Positions 1-8,435 of a stretch of DNA of 64,000 bases are shown here, one piece after another. The DNA is from Photobacterium kagoshimensis. Its GTDB lineage: Bacteria; Pseudomonadota; Gammaproteobacteria; Enterobacterales; Vibrionaceae. Under the pieces are notes generated by a model. The model was not told where the DNA came from. It did no database searches and worked only from the letters and a program-made list of their open reading frames with translations. Position numbers and translations under genes: made by a program. Location: assembly GCF_050337045.1 (NCBI RefSeq), contig NZ_JAKJSO010000013.1, forward strand, positions 124,001-188,000, read 5' to 3'. Position 1 is the stretch's first letter. Each line of letters begins with the position of its first letter.

Positions 1-696
1 GGTATAATGATGCGTGACGCACCGATCCATAAAGAAGCAAGCCAAAACAAATCGAACCAAGCTGAATCACAAACCAATATGGCAGCGCCAATCTCAGAAG
101 ACTTCACGCTTGCAGAGGCATTTAAAACACCACAATTTTGGATGCTTTCGCTTATATTCTTAACTGTTTGTATGTCAGGTCTTTACGTTATTGGGGTAGC
201 AAAAGACATTGGTGAGAACTTTGTTCACCTGAACTCAACAGCCGCTGCAACCTCTGTTGCAATTATCGCAGTGTGTAACCTGTCTGGTCGTTTGGTGCTT
301 GGCGTATTGTCAGATAAAATAGCGCGTATTCGTGTTATCAGTATTGCACTGGTTATTTGCTTAGTCGGCGTAGTGTGCTTACGCCTAGTCGCTCTAGAAC
401 AATCAAGTTTTTACTTAGCAATTGCCTGTATTGCCTTTAGCTTTGGTGGCACGATTACCGTATATCCATCTTTGGTTAGTGACTTTTTTGGCTTAAACAA
501 CCTAACCAAAAATTACGGTTTCATTTATTTAGGTTTTGGTATCGGTAGCTTTGTCGGCTCAGTAATTGCAGCCTTCTTTGGTGGCTTTACTGCAACCTTC
601 TCTGTGATGCTAGCACTGGTTGTTATTTCTATCGTGTTCTCACTTACGGTTAAACTGCCAAGTAAAGCGCAACCGCTTCAGCCAGCGATGTGCTAA
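1..696 (+). CDS. yhjX: MFS transporter, YhjX-like (OxlT family), C-terminal part
   Basis: Major facilitator protein cut by the left window edge. The frame is open to base 1, and the first Met (base 7) lies mid-protein, where E. coli YhjX has a similar LMKDAP segment, so it is not the real start. The visible 229 residues contain the central hydrophilic linker and about six membrane segments, the C-terminal half of a 12-helix transporter. The segments MSGLYVIGVAKDI, NLSGRLVLG, SDKIARIRVI and FFGLNNL match YhjX as I remember it. In E. coli, yhjX is the main target of the YpdA/YpdB pyruvate-sensing system, and here that system lies directly downstream. The transported substrate is not established; a pyruvate-related carboxylate is an inference. 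A terminator follows the gene. Confidence 0.85.
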   Translation, partial: GIMMRDAPIHKEASQNKSNQAESQTNMAAPISEDFTLAEAFKTPQFWMLSLIFLTVCMSGLYVIGVAKDIGENFVHLNSTAAATSVAIIAVCNLSGRLVLGVLSDKIARIRVISIALVICLVGVVCLRLVALEQSSFYLAIACIAFSFGGTITVYPSLVSDFFGLNNLTKNYGFIYLGFGIGSFVGSVIAAFFGGFTATFSVMLALVVISIVFSLTVKLPSKAQPLQPAMC

Positions 697-720
697 TCAC
701 TAACCGTTAAGTTGATTGTT

Positions 721-751
721 AAGCCCTTATGTTCACTATAAGGGCTTTTTT
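721..751 (+). terminator. Rho-independent terminator after the yhjX-like gene
   Basis: Inverted repeat AAGCCCTTAT / ATAAGGGCTT with a 7-base loop, followed by a T run. It ends just before the ribosome binding site of the next gene, so the downstream kinase gene may rely on read-through or a promoter overlapping this short gap. Confidence 0.85.
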
Positions 752-769
752 CGTTAAAGGAGTTCTAGC

Positions 770-2464
770 TTGTTCCTTGAACATTTACAGATGCTATTCA
801 ATGTATTGGAACGCGCGGCATTCATGTTGTCAGCGTTGTTCTTGCTAACACAAGCACGCGTATTCAAAGATATCATGCATAAGGATGAATCAGAGCGGAA
901 GCCGACTGAGCTCATTTTTGTCTCTATATTGTTCATCTTTTTCGCGATTTTCAGTACTTATACCGGTGTAAATGTAGAAGGCTCATTAGTCAATGTTCGC
1001 ATTATCTCCATTATTTCTGGCGGTATTATTTTTGGCCCTTGGGTCGGCCTACCTGCGGGGATCATCTCAGGTATTCACCGCTTTTTGATCGATATAGATG
1101 GTCCAACATCTATCCCTTGCTTAATTACCAGTACCTTCGCGGGGGTTTGTGGCACCTTGATATACCGCTTTGGCAATAAAAAGCATTACATCTGCTGGGG
1201 CATCGCGGCTGGGATGTTTTGTGAAGTATTAACTATGGCATTAATATACCTACTAGCCGATGACAAAGATTTGGCCGCCAGTATTGTTCAAAACATTGGT
1301 TTACCTATGGTGCTTGGTTCTGCAAGTATCGGTTTAATCATTAAGCGAATTCAAGATGTTCACAATGAACGCGATCGCTTTGCTGCCCAACAAGCCAAAC
1401 GTTCATTAGATATTGCCAACCAAACCCTGCCTTTATTCAAGAAAAACCATGCTGATAGCCTGGCTCAGATATGTGACATTATTCGCAGAGAAACCCAAGC
1501 CGATGCGGTATTCATTACTGACCGTGAATTCATCTCGGCCTATGCAAATGGTAAAACACTCGGCCACTATAACGACCACCAAACCGCCTGTGGCCCGCTG
1601 GTACAAAAAGTCTTAGCCCAAAAAACCGATGTCGTTGCCAATAATTATGAATACGAAGATTTCCGCTCAGCCTTAATCATCCCGTTGCAAGAGGGCGACC
1701 ATATTACAGGTACGCTGAAAATCTGTTTTCGTAAGAAAAATCAAATCTCACAACCGCTTATCGAAATGGCACAGGGGTTATCCGTACTGATCTCTACCCA
1801 GATAGAAGCATCGAGCGCAGAACAAACCAAAATGATGCTACAAAAAGCGGAGTTCTCTGCATTACAAAGTAAGATTAATCCACACTTCTTATTCAATGCA
1901 CTCAATGCTATCTCGACCTTAATTCGGATTCAGCCAGATAAAGCACGCTCCTTGATCGCCAACCTAGCTGATTTTCTTCGTTATAATTTAGAACGAGATG
2001 AAGACTTTATTGATGTACATTCAGAGCTTCAACAAGTCAGAGATTACACAGCAATTGAATTAGCCCGTTTTGGTAACAAGCTCTCAGTAGAGTTTGATAT
2101 TGATCCCGTTCAGATCCAAATCCCCTGCTTACTCATCCAGCCTTTGGTTGAAAATGCTATCCAGCATGGTATTCAACCTTTCAGTCGCCAAGGGCATGTA
2201 TTGATTCGGGTAAAACAACAAAGCGATCATGTTTTGATCAGCGTTAAAGATACGGGGGCAGGTATTCCACAAACTATCATTGATAAACTTCATAGTGGCG
2301 CAATGGAGAAGAATAAAATTGGTTTAATCAATGTGCATCAGCGCGTTAAACTCATTTATGGTCAGGGGCTCCAAATCCACAACTTAAAAGATGGGGTTGA
2401 AGTTTCTTTCAAAGTCATGACTCGTCAAGCAGAGGCTGTATATGTTGAAAGCGGTAATAGTTGA
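770..2464 (+). CDS. ypdA: Sensor histidine kinase YpdA/PyrS (LytS family, pyruvate sensing)
   Basis: Membrane histidine kinase of 564 residues, the same size as E. coli YpdA (565). It starts at TTG with a good ribosome binding site (AAAGGAG, bases 756-762). Residues about 1-200 form the multi-helix 5TM-5TMR_LYT input module, with the family stretches VEGSLVNVRII and FGPWVG. A GAF-like region covers about 215-345. The LytS-type kinase domain follows, with phospho-acceptor His372 in NPHFLFNALN and ATP-binding motifs QPLVENAIQHG and DTGAGIP. The sequence resembles YpdA much more than its paralogue BtsS. E. coli YpdA responds to high extracellular pyruvate. The gene overlaps the response-regulator gene by 23 bases, so the two are translationally coupled. 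Confidence 0.93.
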   Translation: MFLEHLQMLFNVLERAAFMLSALFLLTQARVFKDIMHKDESERKPTELIFVSILFIFFAIFSTYTGVNVEGSLVNVRIISIISGGIIFGPWVGLPAGIISGIHRFLIDIDGPTSIPCLITSTFAGVCGTLIYRFGNKKHYICWGIAAGMFCEVLTMALIYLLADDKDLAASIVQNIGLPMVLGSASIGLIIKRIQDVHNERDRFAAQQAKRSLDIANQTLPLFKKNHADSLAQICDIIRRETQADAVFITDREFISAYANGKTLGHYNDHQTACGPLVQKVLAQKTDVVANNYEYEDFRSALIIPLQEGDHITGTLKICFRKKNQISQPLIEMAQGLSVLISTQIEASSAEQTKMMLQKAEFSALQSKINPHFLFNALNAISTLIRIQPDKARSLIANLADFLRYNLERDEDFIDVHSELQQVRDYTAIELARFGNKLSVEFDIDPVQIQIPCLLIQPLVENAIQHGIQPFSRQGHVLIRVKQQSDHVLISVKDTGAGIPQTIIDKLHSGAMEKNKIGLINVHQRVKLIYGQGLQIHNLKDGVEVSFKVMTRQAEAVYVESGNS

Positions 2465-3185
2465 GGATGAGTATTTAGCGCAAGAAGAGCTAAAGTATCT
2501 GATTTCTCAATACAGTAATATCGACGTGGTGGCAGTGTTTGATGATGGTCTTCAGGCCTTTAAGTACCTGCAAGGCCATACCGTTGATGTATTATTTTTG
2601 GACATTAATGTGCCATCTATTGATGGCATGATGCTCGCTAAAAACCTGCATAATACTAAGAAAGCGCCCAAGATGGTGTTTACCACTGCCTATAAAGAGC
2701 ACGCATTGGATGCCTTCGATATTGAAGCTGTCGACTATTTGCTGAAACCGCTTAATGTAGAACGTGTGCAGCGCGTTCTGGAAAAACTTGAGCATCAAGT
2801 ACCAGTTCAAAGCACAATGCAAGATACAGTACAAACTAGGCCATCAACGTTATCAGCAGCCACTATCCCGCTTCAACAACAAAATCGTATTTGCATCATT
2901 CATATTAACGACATTCACTACGCCATTGCGAAAGAGAAAATCACCGAGGTCTATACACAAGAGGGACAATATATCGCCCCCTACACCATCAGTGAGTTAA
3001 TGCTACGCTTACCTGAAGAGCTATTTTTTCGTAGTCACCGTTCCTATTGTTTGAACCTCAATAAAGTCACTCAAATTACACCAGGAATGAACAGTACCTA
3101 CATTGTCAATGTACAGCACAGCAATACTGATATTCCTGTGAGTCGCAGTAATATCAAACTGTTTCGAACCAAAATGAAGTTGTAA
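2442..3185 (+). CDS. ypdB: Response regulator YpdB/PyrR (REC-LytTR)
   Basis: Cytoplasmic response regulator of 247 residues. The receiver domain (about 4-120) shows the acidic pair Glu8/Asp9, phospho-acceptor Asp54 in LFLDINVP and the conserved Lys102 in LLKPLN. A variable linker leads to a LytTR DNA-binding domain (about 145-245) with the family signature FFRSHRSYCLNLNKV and VPVSRSN near the end. This matches E. coli YpdB, which activates yhjX when YpdA senses pyruvate. The start lies inside the end of the kinase gene. Expected target sites lie upstream of the transporter gene, outside the window, so they cannot be checked here. Confidence 0.93.
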   Translation: MLKAVIVEDEYLAQEELKYLISQYSNIDVVAVFDDGLQAFKYLQGHTVDVLFLDINVPSIDGMMLAKNLHNTKKAPKMVFTTAYKEHALDAFDIEAVDYLLKPLNVERVQRVLEKLEHQVPVQSTMQDTVQTRPSTLSAATIPLQQQNRICIIHINDIHYAIAKEKITEVYTQEGQYIAPYTISELMLRLPEELFFRSHRSYCLNLNKVTQITPGMNSTYIVNVQHSNTDIPVSRSNIKLFRTKMKL

Positions 3186-3189
3186 CAGT

Positions 3190-3336
3190 TAGATGGCATT
3201 TCCTCTGCTCGCAAGCTCGCGCCCTTCGGGCTATTGCCTTTTCGCGCCTTCGGCACGGGCAATGTGCTTTCGCTTCGCTCAGGTGAACCCTGTTCTAGGG
3301 TTCGGCACCCTATCTCATCATCACAAAATTTAGGCG
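3190..3336. repeat. GC-rich multi-hairpin intergenic element
   Basis: Between the ypdB stop and the tRNA terminator lies a stretch much richer in G+C than its surroundings, with several nested inverted repeats. GCCC-TTC-GGGC lies at 3221-3231. ATTGCC (3233-3238) pairs with GGCAAT (3258-3263) and encloses a smaller GCC-TTC-GGC hairpin. GGTGAACCCT (3282-3291) pairs with AGGGTTCGGCACC (3297-3309). No open reading frame uses it. It looks like a dispersed palindromic element of the sort found near Vibrionaceae tRNA genes, but only one copy is in the window, so its repetitive nature is inferred. Confidence 0.5.
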
Positions 3337-3367
3337 AAAAAAAACCGCTGACGTTTCAGCGGTTTTC
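3337..3367 (-). terminator. Terminator of the tRNA-Ser transcript (bidirectional)
   Basis: Hairpin AACCGCTGA / TTCAGCGGTT with an A run on the left (poly-U for minus-strand transcripts) and a shorter T run on the right. It ends the minus-strand tRNA transcript and could also stop plus-strand transcription coming from ypdB. Confidence 0.85.
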
Positions 3368-3374
3368 TTGAATG

Positions 3375-3465
3375 TGGCGGAGAGATAGGGATTTGAACCC
3401 TAGATACGCTACAAACGTATGCCGGTTTTCAAGACCGGTGCTTTCAACCACTCAGCCATCTCTCC
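3375..3465 (-). tRNA. serT: tRNA-Ser (anticodon UGA)
   Basis: A 91-base class II tRNA read on the minus strand, with a GGAGAGA acceptor stem, an encoded CCA end, the T-arm motif GGTTCAAATCC and a long variable arm as expected for serine. The anticodon stem CCGGT / ACCGG encloses a loop with TGA. It lies 26 bases downstream of a second serine tRNA and probably shares its transcript. The symbol follows E. coli usage for the UGA isoacceptor. Confidence 0.95.
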
Positions 3466-3491
3466 TAATTTGTCATCACCTTAAAAGATGA

Positions 3492-3579
3492 TGGCGGTGA
3501 GGGAGGGATTCGAACCCTCGATACGTTGCCGTATACACACTTTCCAGGCGTGCTCCTTCAGCCACTCGGACACCTCACC
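3492..3579 (-). tRNA. tRNA-Ser (anticodon GGA)
   Basis: An 88-base class II tRNA on the minus strand, with a GGTGAGG acceptor stem, an encoded CCA end, T-arm GGTTCGAATCC and a long variable arm. The anticodon loop contains GGA between stems CACGC and GTGTG (one wobble-type pair). It is the first gene of the two-tRNA unit, 37 bases downstream of a strong promoter. Confidence 0.95.
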
Positions 3580-3615
3580 ACATTGTCGATAACGCTCTGC
3601 GCAACGACGGCGGCT

Positions 3616-3644
3616 AATGTAATCAGTGAGCGTGTCAGGGTCAA
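3616..3644 (-). promoter_or_regulatory. Sigma-70 promoter of the tRNA-Ser pair
   Basis: Read on the minus strand: -35 TTGACC (3639-3644), a 17-base spacer and -10 TACATT (3616-3621), then a G+C-rich stretch before the expected start. A G+C-rich discriminator is typical of stable-RNA promoters under stringent control. Confidence 0.75.
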
Positions 3645-3809
3645 GTGTTTTTGTGAATTGAATCACTGTTTGGTGAGTATTAGATCAAATCGTTGTATCT
3701 TGCGGCAGCCACTTGTATTTATTCATTGCTACACTTTAGAATTAGCTAAAACTACTCTATTTACACAAACTTGCGCTCACACTGAGTCTGCGCTTCAAAA
3801 GGAAAATGT

Positions 3810-6800
3810 ATGGCAATTTTCAAGCATCTGCTGATATCAACGATGCTGCTTTGTTTTTCAGTATTCCCTTGCCATGCCGATGATCTCACCAATACTCAAG
3901 AAACCCTGAGTCAAAAGATTGAGCAACTAGAGCAAGAGCCTAAAACACCGGACACCCTCAAAACCTTAGACACCTTTCAAAAAGCGCAACGTCAGCTCGA
4001 GCAAATAAAAGACTTCAACAATCAAACGCAAGAGTATCAGCAGTTAATGGCTGATTACCCCAAGCTTGCCGAAGATATCAAGCAAGAGATCAATGCATTT
4101 TCTGCTACTGAATTCCCAGATTTTACCGATTGGAACGCCGATCAGCTAACACTGGAAATGGCCAATCAAGATCAAAAATTGCAACAGTTTGAGCAAACAA
4201 GAAAGACCCAGAAAAATATCTTTTCAGATATTGAACAAGGCATTGATCTCTTTTCGATTCAGACAGAACAGCTTCGCGCAAAAATCAAAGCGACAGAAAA
4301 CAAAATCCGCGTAGAAACTAACACCAGTAATAATGCAGATAAACTGTTAGTGCTTGATATTGCAAATCAATATTACATTAGCCAAGTTTACATGCTTGAA
4401 GCAGAGCAGCTCAGTGCGGGGAATCGTCGTCAGTTAGCTAAACTCAGTATCCAACGTATTAACTTGGATATAGAAGCAAGCCAAGCATATCGTAATAATC
4501 TACAAAATATGCTCAATCGCGTTGAACGAAGAACCGTTGATGAAGCTGCAGAACAAAGCGATGAACTGCAAAGTGAACTAATGAATCAGCCACCAGAAAT
4601 TCGTCGGCTAGTTTTAACCAACAAGCAGTTATCAAACGCACTCACAACGATGTCAACGCAAACGGAACAGATTCAACAACTTCAACAACAAACTACGGCC
4701 TATATTACGCAGGTTAGCCATGCAGCCGAAGAACTTGATCGCGTATCAGAATGGTTACGTTTAAGCCCCGCATTTAGTGAAACCTTACGTACTCGAATTA
4801 AAGATCTTCCCGAGAACCCACCCATCAAGGTGCTGGATCAGCAAATAGCCCAACACCAGATAAAAAAGTATGAATACCAGCAACAGCTTGATCGGTTCAT
4901 CAATCAAGCAAAGCTACCTGCATCAAAGAATTTAACGCCAGATCAACAACGAACCGAAAAAGAACTTATCGAAGCCAATATCGATTTGCTCAAGCAAGTT
5001 GTTAATAGCTCAGACAAAGTCATTTACCAAGAAGCCACGCTAAAAGTCGCTTATGACAAACTCAACAACGCGTTAATTGAGCTAGCGACTGAATCACAAA
5101 AAGAGCTTTTTTGGGCCCCCGATACCAACAGCCTCAGCTGGAATTTAGTGGTGGATACCGTAGAAAAAACCCGTTGGTTCTTTTCGCCATTTCAGTGGGT
5201 CAACATTGTTAAACTTCCAGCTGCGCTCACCTTATCGAGTTTCATTTTCACCGCAACCGTTATAGGCCTATTACTCGTTGTAAGCCGCTGGAGCCGTAAA
5301 CGCTGGAAAGTACGATTAGAACGGATAGAGAAACAAATTGGCAAAGTTACCCTCGATAAATTCCGATTTAGTTACATCAACGTTATGATTGCCTTTGCAC
5401 TTGCATTGCCTATTCCATTGTGCGTTATTTTACTTGGTAACTTACTCACTGAAGCTTGGCAGTATCCATTTTTCCACCATCTAGGTCAGGCTTTATCCTT
5501 ACCACTGTCCTTAATTGTATATTGCTTTATTCGCGAGTTAGTTCGCGATAACGGCTTGTTCATCAGCCACTTTGGCTGGAATGAAAAAGTCGTGAAAGAT
5601 GCCTTTAGTCATTACCGTAACTTCATGTGGGTCTACTTCCCCATGATGGTGATCCAACAATTTACGCTACTTTATAGCGATGTTGATGTGCGCGCGACCA
5701 TAGGTCGCCTTGCCTTTATCATTAGTAACCTCGCTGTCAGCTATTTTCTTTATAAGTTATGGCGCGACAAAATGCCGATGACTTATGGTGAAGTCCCAGA
5801 AGGGAAGGCCCACCTACGCCATCATTTGATCTTCGGGATCTTTATTATTATCCCTCAAGGACTCAATTACACCGCGCTACTGGGCTATTTAAGTTCAGCA
5901 CAATCAGTAATGGAAAAGCTTGAAGTGTCAGCATTTCTTGGCGTAGTAACATTACTGATTTACTTCTTAACCAAACGCCTGATGTTGATTCAAAAGCGTC
6001 GACTCGCGTTTGATCGCGCCAAAACAAAACGTCAAGAGATCTTGGCGCAACGTTTAGCAGAAATGAATGAAGAGCGTGAAGAGCTGCATACCAGCAGTGA
6101 AATGCAAATTGAAATCGAAGAGCCTGAAATTGATCTCGATAAGATCAGTGCGCAATCTCTGCGTTTATTACGCTCTTTACTGTTTCTTATTTATCTATCC
6201 TTACTTGCCGTATTATGGGCCGATCTCTATCAAGCAACCACACTGCTGGAAGATGTCACCCTGTGGGATGTAACCAATACCATTAATGGTATTGATGAAC
6301 TCAGCGCCATAACGGTTAAGAGTGCCTTCCTCGCCTTGTTAGCGTTTGGCCTTACTGCCGTCTTTGCGCGAGATTTACCTGCGGCAATGGAGCTGTTGAT
6401 CCTGCAGCATGTAGAACTAAGTCCAGGTACAGGTTACGCACTTACATCACTAACCCGCTATATCACCATCTTTGTAGGTATTATCGTTGGGTCAGGGCTA
6501 ATAGGCTTTGACTGGTCTAAAATGCAGTGGCTTGTCGCGGCGTTAGGTGTCGGGCTCGGCTTTGGTTTACAAGAAATATTTGCCAACTTTATTTCGGGTA
6601 TCATCATCTTGTTTGAGCGCCCAATCCGTATCGGGGATACAGTAACCATCCGCGATCTTACGGGTGTTATAGCCAAAATCCAAACCCGTGCAACCACCAT
6701 TGTCGATTGGGATCGTAAAGAAGTGATTGTGCCGAATAAAGCCTTTGTGACCGAGCAGTTCGTTAACTGGTCACTGTCTGATGCCATTACACGTGTGACA

Positions 6801-7124
6801 CTCACCATTAACGTCAAATACATGGCGGACAGTGAATTAGTCACGCAATTATTGTTTGATGCCGCCCACGAATGTGAACTCGTGATTGATAACCCAGCGC
6901 CAGAAGTCTTCTTCCTTGGGCTATCTGCCGATTGCCAGAACTTTGAAGTACGTGCTTATGCGGCTGAAACTGGTCACCGCCTAAGCCTTACGCATGACTT
7001 ACACTGCCGTATCAAGCGTAAATTCATTCAGCACAACATTGATATTGCGCATCCACAATTGGAAGTTGCTATCAAAAATCAAAAGTCGCACCCATTTGCG
7101 CGTAGACGCTTCGCCAAGGCATAA
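3810..7124 (+). CDS. mscM: Mechanosensitive channel MscM (YjeP)
   Basis: Large MscS-superfamily channel of 1104 residues (E. coli MscM: 1107). It opens on membrane tension to release solutes on osmotic downshift. Residues 1-23 are a signal peptide ending CHA. About 24-460 form a Gln/Glu-rich, coiled-coil-prone periplasmic domain, followed by about eleven membrane segments. The C-terminal MscS core has the pore-region stretch GLGFGLQEIFANFISG and the beta-domain stretch IRIGDTVTIRDLTG. The ISAQSLRLLRSLLF stretch favours MscM over MscK. It is monocistronic here with its own terminator; in E. coli it follows psd, which is not in this position. Confidence 0.93.
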   Translation: MAIFKHLLISTMLLCFSVFPCHADDLTNTQETLSQKIEQLEQEPKTPDTLKTLDTFQKAQRQLEQIKDFNNQTQEYQQLMADYPKLAEDIKQEINAFSATEFPDFTDWNADQLTLEMANQDQKLQQFEQTRKTQKNIFSDIEQGIDLFSIQTEQLRAKIKATENKIRVETNTSNNADKLLVLDIANQYYISQVYMLEAEQLSAGNRRQLAKLSIQRINLDIEASQAYRNNLQNMLNRVERRTVDEAAEQSDELQSELMNQPPEIRRLVLTNKQLSNALTTMSTQTEQIQQLQQQTTAYITQVSHAAEELDRVSEWLRLSPAFSETLRTRIKDLPENPPIKVLDQQIAQHQIKKYEYQQQLDRFINQAKLPASKNLTPDQQRTEKELIEANIDLLKQVVNSSDKVIYQEATLKVAYDKLNNALIELATESQKELFWAPDTNSLSWNLVVDTVEKTRWFFSPFQWVNIVKLPAALTLSSFIFTATVIGLLLVVSRWSRKRWKVRLERIEKQIGKVTLDKFRFSYINVMIAFALALPIPLCVILLGNLLTEAWQYPFFHHLGQALSLPLSLIVYCFIRELVRDNGLFISHFGWNEKVVKDAFSHYRNFMWVYFPMMVIQQFTLLYSDVDVRATIGRLAFIISNLAVSYFLYKLWRDKMPMTYGEVPEGKAHLRHHLIFGIFIIIPQGLNYTALLGYLSSAQSVMEKLEVSAFLGVVTLLIYFLTKRLMLIQKRRLAFDRAKTKRQEILAQRLAEMNEEREELHTSSEMQIEIEEPEIDLDKISAQSLRLLRSLLFLIYLSLLAVLWADLYQATTLLEDVTLWDVTNTINGIDELSAITVKSAFLALLAFGLTAVFARDLPAAMELLILQHVELSPGTGYALTSLTRYITIFVGIIVGSGLIGFDWSKMQWLVAALGVGLGFGLQEIFANFISGIIILFERPIRIGDTVTIRDLTGVIAKIQTRATTIVDWDRKEVIVPNKAFVTEQFVNWSLSDAITRVTLTINVKYMADSELVTQLLFDAAHECELVIDNPAPEVFFLGLSADCQNFEVRAYAAETGHRLSLTHDLHCRIKRKFIQHNIDIAHPQLEVAIKNQKSHPFARRRFAKA

Positions 7125-7154
7125 ACACAAGGTGTGAGTGGTAATAACAGGATC

Positions 7155-7183
7155 AAAAAAGGTGCCTTTCATGGCACCTTTTG
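7155..7183 (+). terminator. Terminator after mscM
   Basis: Inverted repeat AAAAGGTGCC / GGCACCTTTT with a 6-base loop. A and T runs on both sides make it usable from either strand, including for minus-strand alaE transcripts. Confidence 0.85.
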
Positions 7184-7244
7184 TATATCTGAGACTAAGC
7201 TCAATCACATTCAATCAGTTTTAGTTTGCCTACATCAAAACACT

Positions 7245-7706
7245 TTACTGAGCGTGGTAGTAACCCGGTACTTTGAACATTTTACGGCATGCATCTAGGA
7301 AGTAGCCATAAACAACGCCAAGCGCACCAGAAACAACTGCATTACTCGCTACCGCTTTCATGATTTGATCTGTATCTGCACCCACTACAACCAAAATCAT
7401 CGCATAGACTGGTGATTGGAATAGCACGTAAGCCAACATATCTGCCACACTGCGCATCCAGCCAGATGTTGATAGACGTTTACCCGCACGCAGCATTGCA
7501 TCGCGAAATACGCCATAAGGCCACGCAATAGCGATATTAATGGGGATCGATAACGTACGCGATGCCAGCGACTGTTCAAGCGTCATACCAGAAATAAACA
7601 CTTCAATTAACATACCAGCGATAAAACTAAAGATAACCATAGCGAATGTATCGGCTGCTGCATTTCGGATATTGAATGAATTTTTAACTGACACGCGCCC
7701 TTCCAT
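7245..7706 (-). CDS. alaE: L-alanine exporter AlaE
   Basis: Small inner-membrane protein with four predicted helices and the AlaE-family stretches AADTFAMV, FISGMTLEQS, AWPYGVFRD, FQSPVYAMI and VYGYFLDACR. E. coli AlaE (149 residues) exports L-alanine and protects against alanine or alanyl-peptide overload. The 153-residue form starts at ATG 7706, which has no clear ribosome binding site. A GTG at 7694, preceded closely by GGAAGGG, would give 149 residues, the E. coli length, and may be the true start. It is transcribed alone, convergent with mscM. Confidence 0.93.
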   Translation of the reverse strand: MEGRVSVKNSFNIRNAAADTFAMVIFSFIAGMLIEVFISGMTLEQSLASRTLSIPINIAIAWPYGVFRDAMLRAGKRLSTSGWMRSVADMLAYVLFQSPVYAMILVVVGADTDQIMKAVASNAVVSGALGVVYGYFLDACRKMFKVPGYYHAQ

Positions 7707-8205
7707 AACTGCATTAAGCAGTGATAAAAACCAGATAAATTAATGATAACGGTTAGATAAACCAGGTAAATAAAACAAGGCAGTTTATTTGCGTATTGGA
7801 ACAGCTTTTAACCAAAATATGGCACTAAAGTTCAAATTAAAAACTGTATTTACTGCTAAGTTTGTAAATCTTTTTGGAAGAAAACGCCAAGAACGCACCA
7901 CTCACGTGCCACATTGAAATTATAAGCCTTATTTATCAACGTTAACTCGCGAAATATCACCAATATTGATCGCTTTAACCACCAATTTTGGACATTTGAA
8001 TATTCTATTGAGCTTAATGATGAGTTTATTCAAATCAACAGTTATGTCACATTAGTTTTTGTACATAAGCTAATGAATTTAAATAATAATGAAGAAAAAT
8101 ATGGAGATCACACTTTTTATCTATACCTTATATAACCCTCCCAAATCTATTATTAGCTTCTTTTTTAGCTCTTCTTATGAAATTACACACTAAGATGATA
8201 CTTTT

Positions 8206-8226
8206 AGTATGTTTGCAAAACATACT
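8206..8226. promoter_or_regulatory. 21-base perfect palindrome, possible operator
   Basis: AGTATGTTT and its exact reverse complement AAACATACT separated by GCA. The size and symmetry fit a dimeric regulator's site, but it lies far from both neighbouring genes (about 500 bases upstream of alaE and downstream of pepE). It may belong to an unrecognised small RNA or a lost gene. Confidence 0.35.
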
Positions 8227-8384
8227 TTTCCATTATTACCTCTGGTCAAAATTCAACTTTAACGGTGAAATTCACGATCTTTTACTTGAAATGCGAACAA
8301 GATTCTAAATCGGTATTAATCGATTAGTTTAGGTTTATACCTGGCTGCAGATTTCAGTATTTCGGATTTATGCCCATTTTCTGG

Positions 8385-8415
8385 TAAAAAAAAGGCAAGC
8401 TTAATAGCCTGCCTT
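8385..8415 (-). terminator. Terminator after pepE
   Basis: On the minus strand AAGGCAGGC / GCTTGCCTT (one mismatch) with a short loop, followed by a run of seven T. It closes the dcuC-pepE unit. Confidence 0.8.
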
Positions 8416-8435
8416 GAACTGCTTAATTCTTGTAA

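Larger units (their letters stand above)
7707..8435. other. Long AT-rich intergenic region between alaE and pepE
   Basis: About 730 bases with no convincing gene. The right end holds the pepE terminator and the left end must hold the alaE promoter. Between them are AT-rich inverted repeats, the clearest at 8206-8226 (AGTATGTTT-GCA-AAACATACT). A second pair, ATTTGAATA / TATTCAAAT, spans roughly 7992-8044. The plus strand has a frame free of stops from 7926 to 8132 but no start codon or ribosome binding site. Confidence 0.5.

Noticed and set aside
7926..8135. 69-codon plus-strand frame without stops in the alaE-pepE gap
   Set aside because: No start codon at its beginning, no ribosome binding site, AT-rich composition giving mainly Asn/Ile/Phe/Tyr; likely chance, at most a decayed gene.
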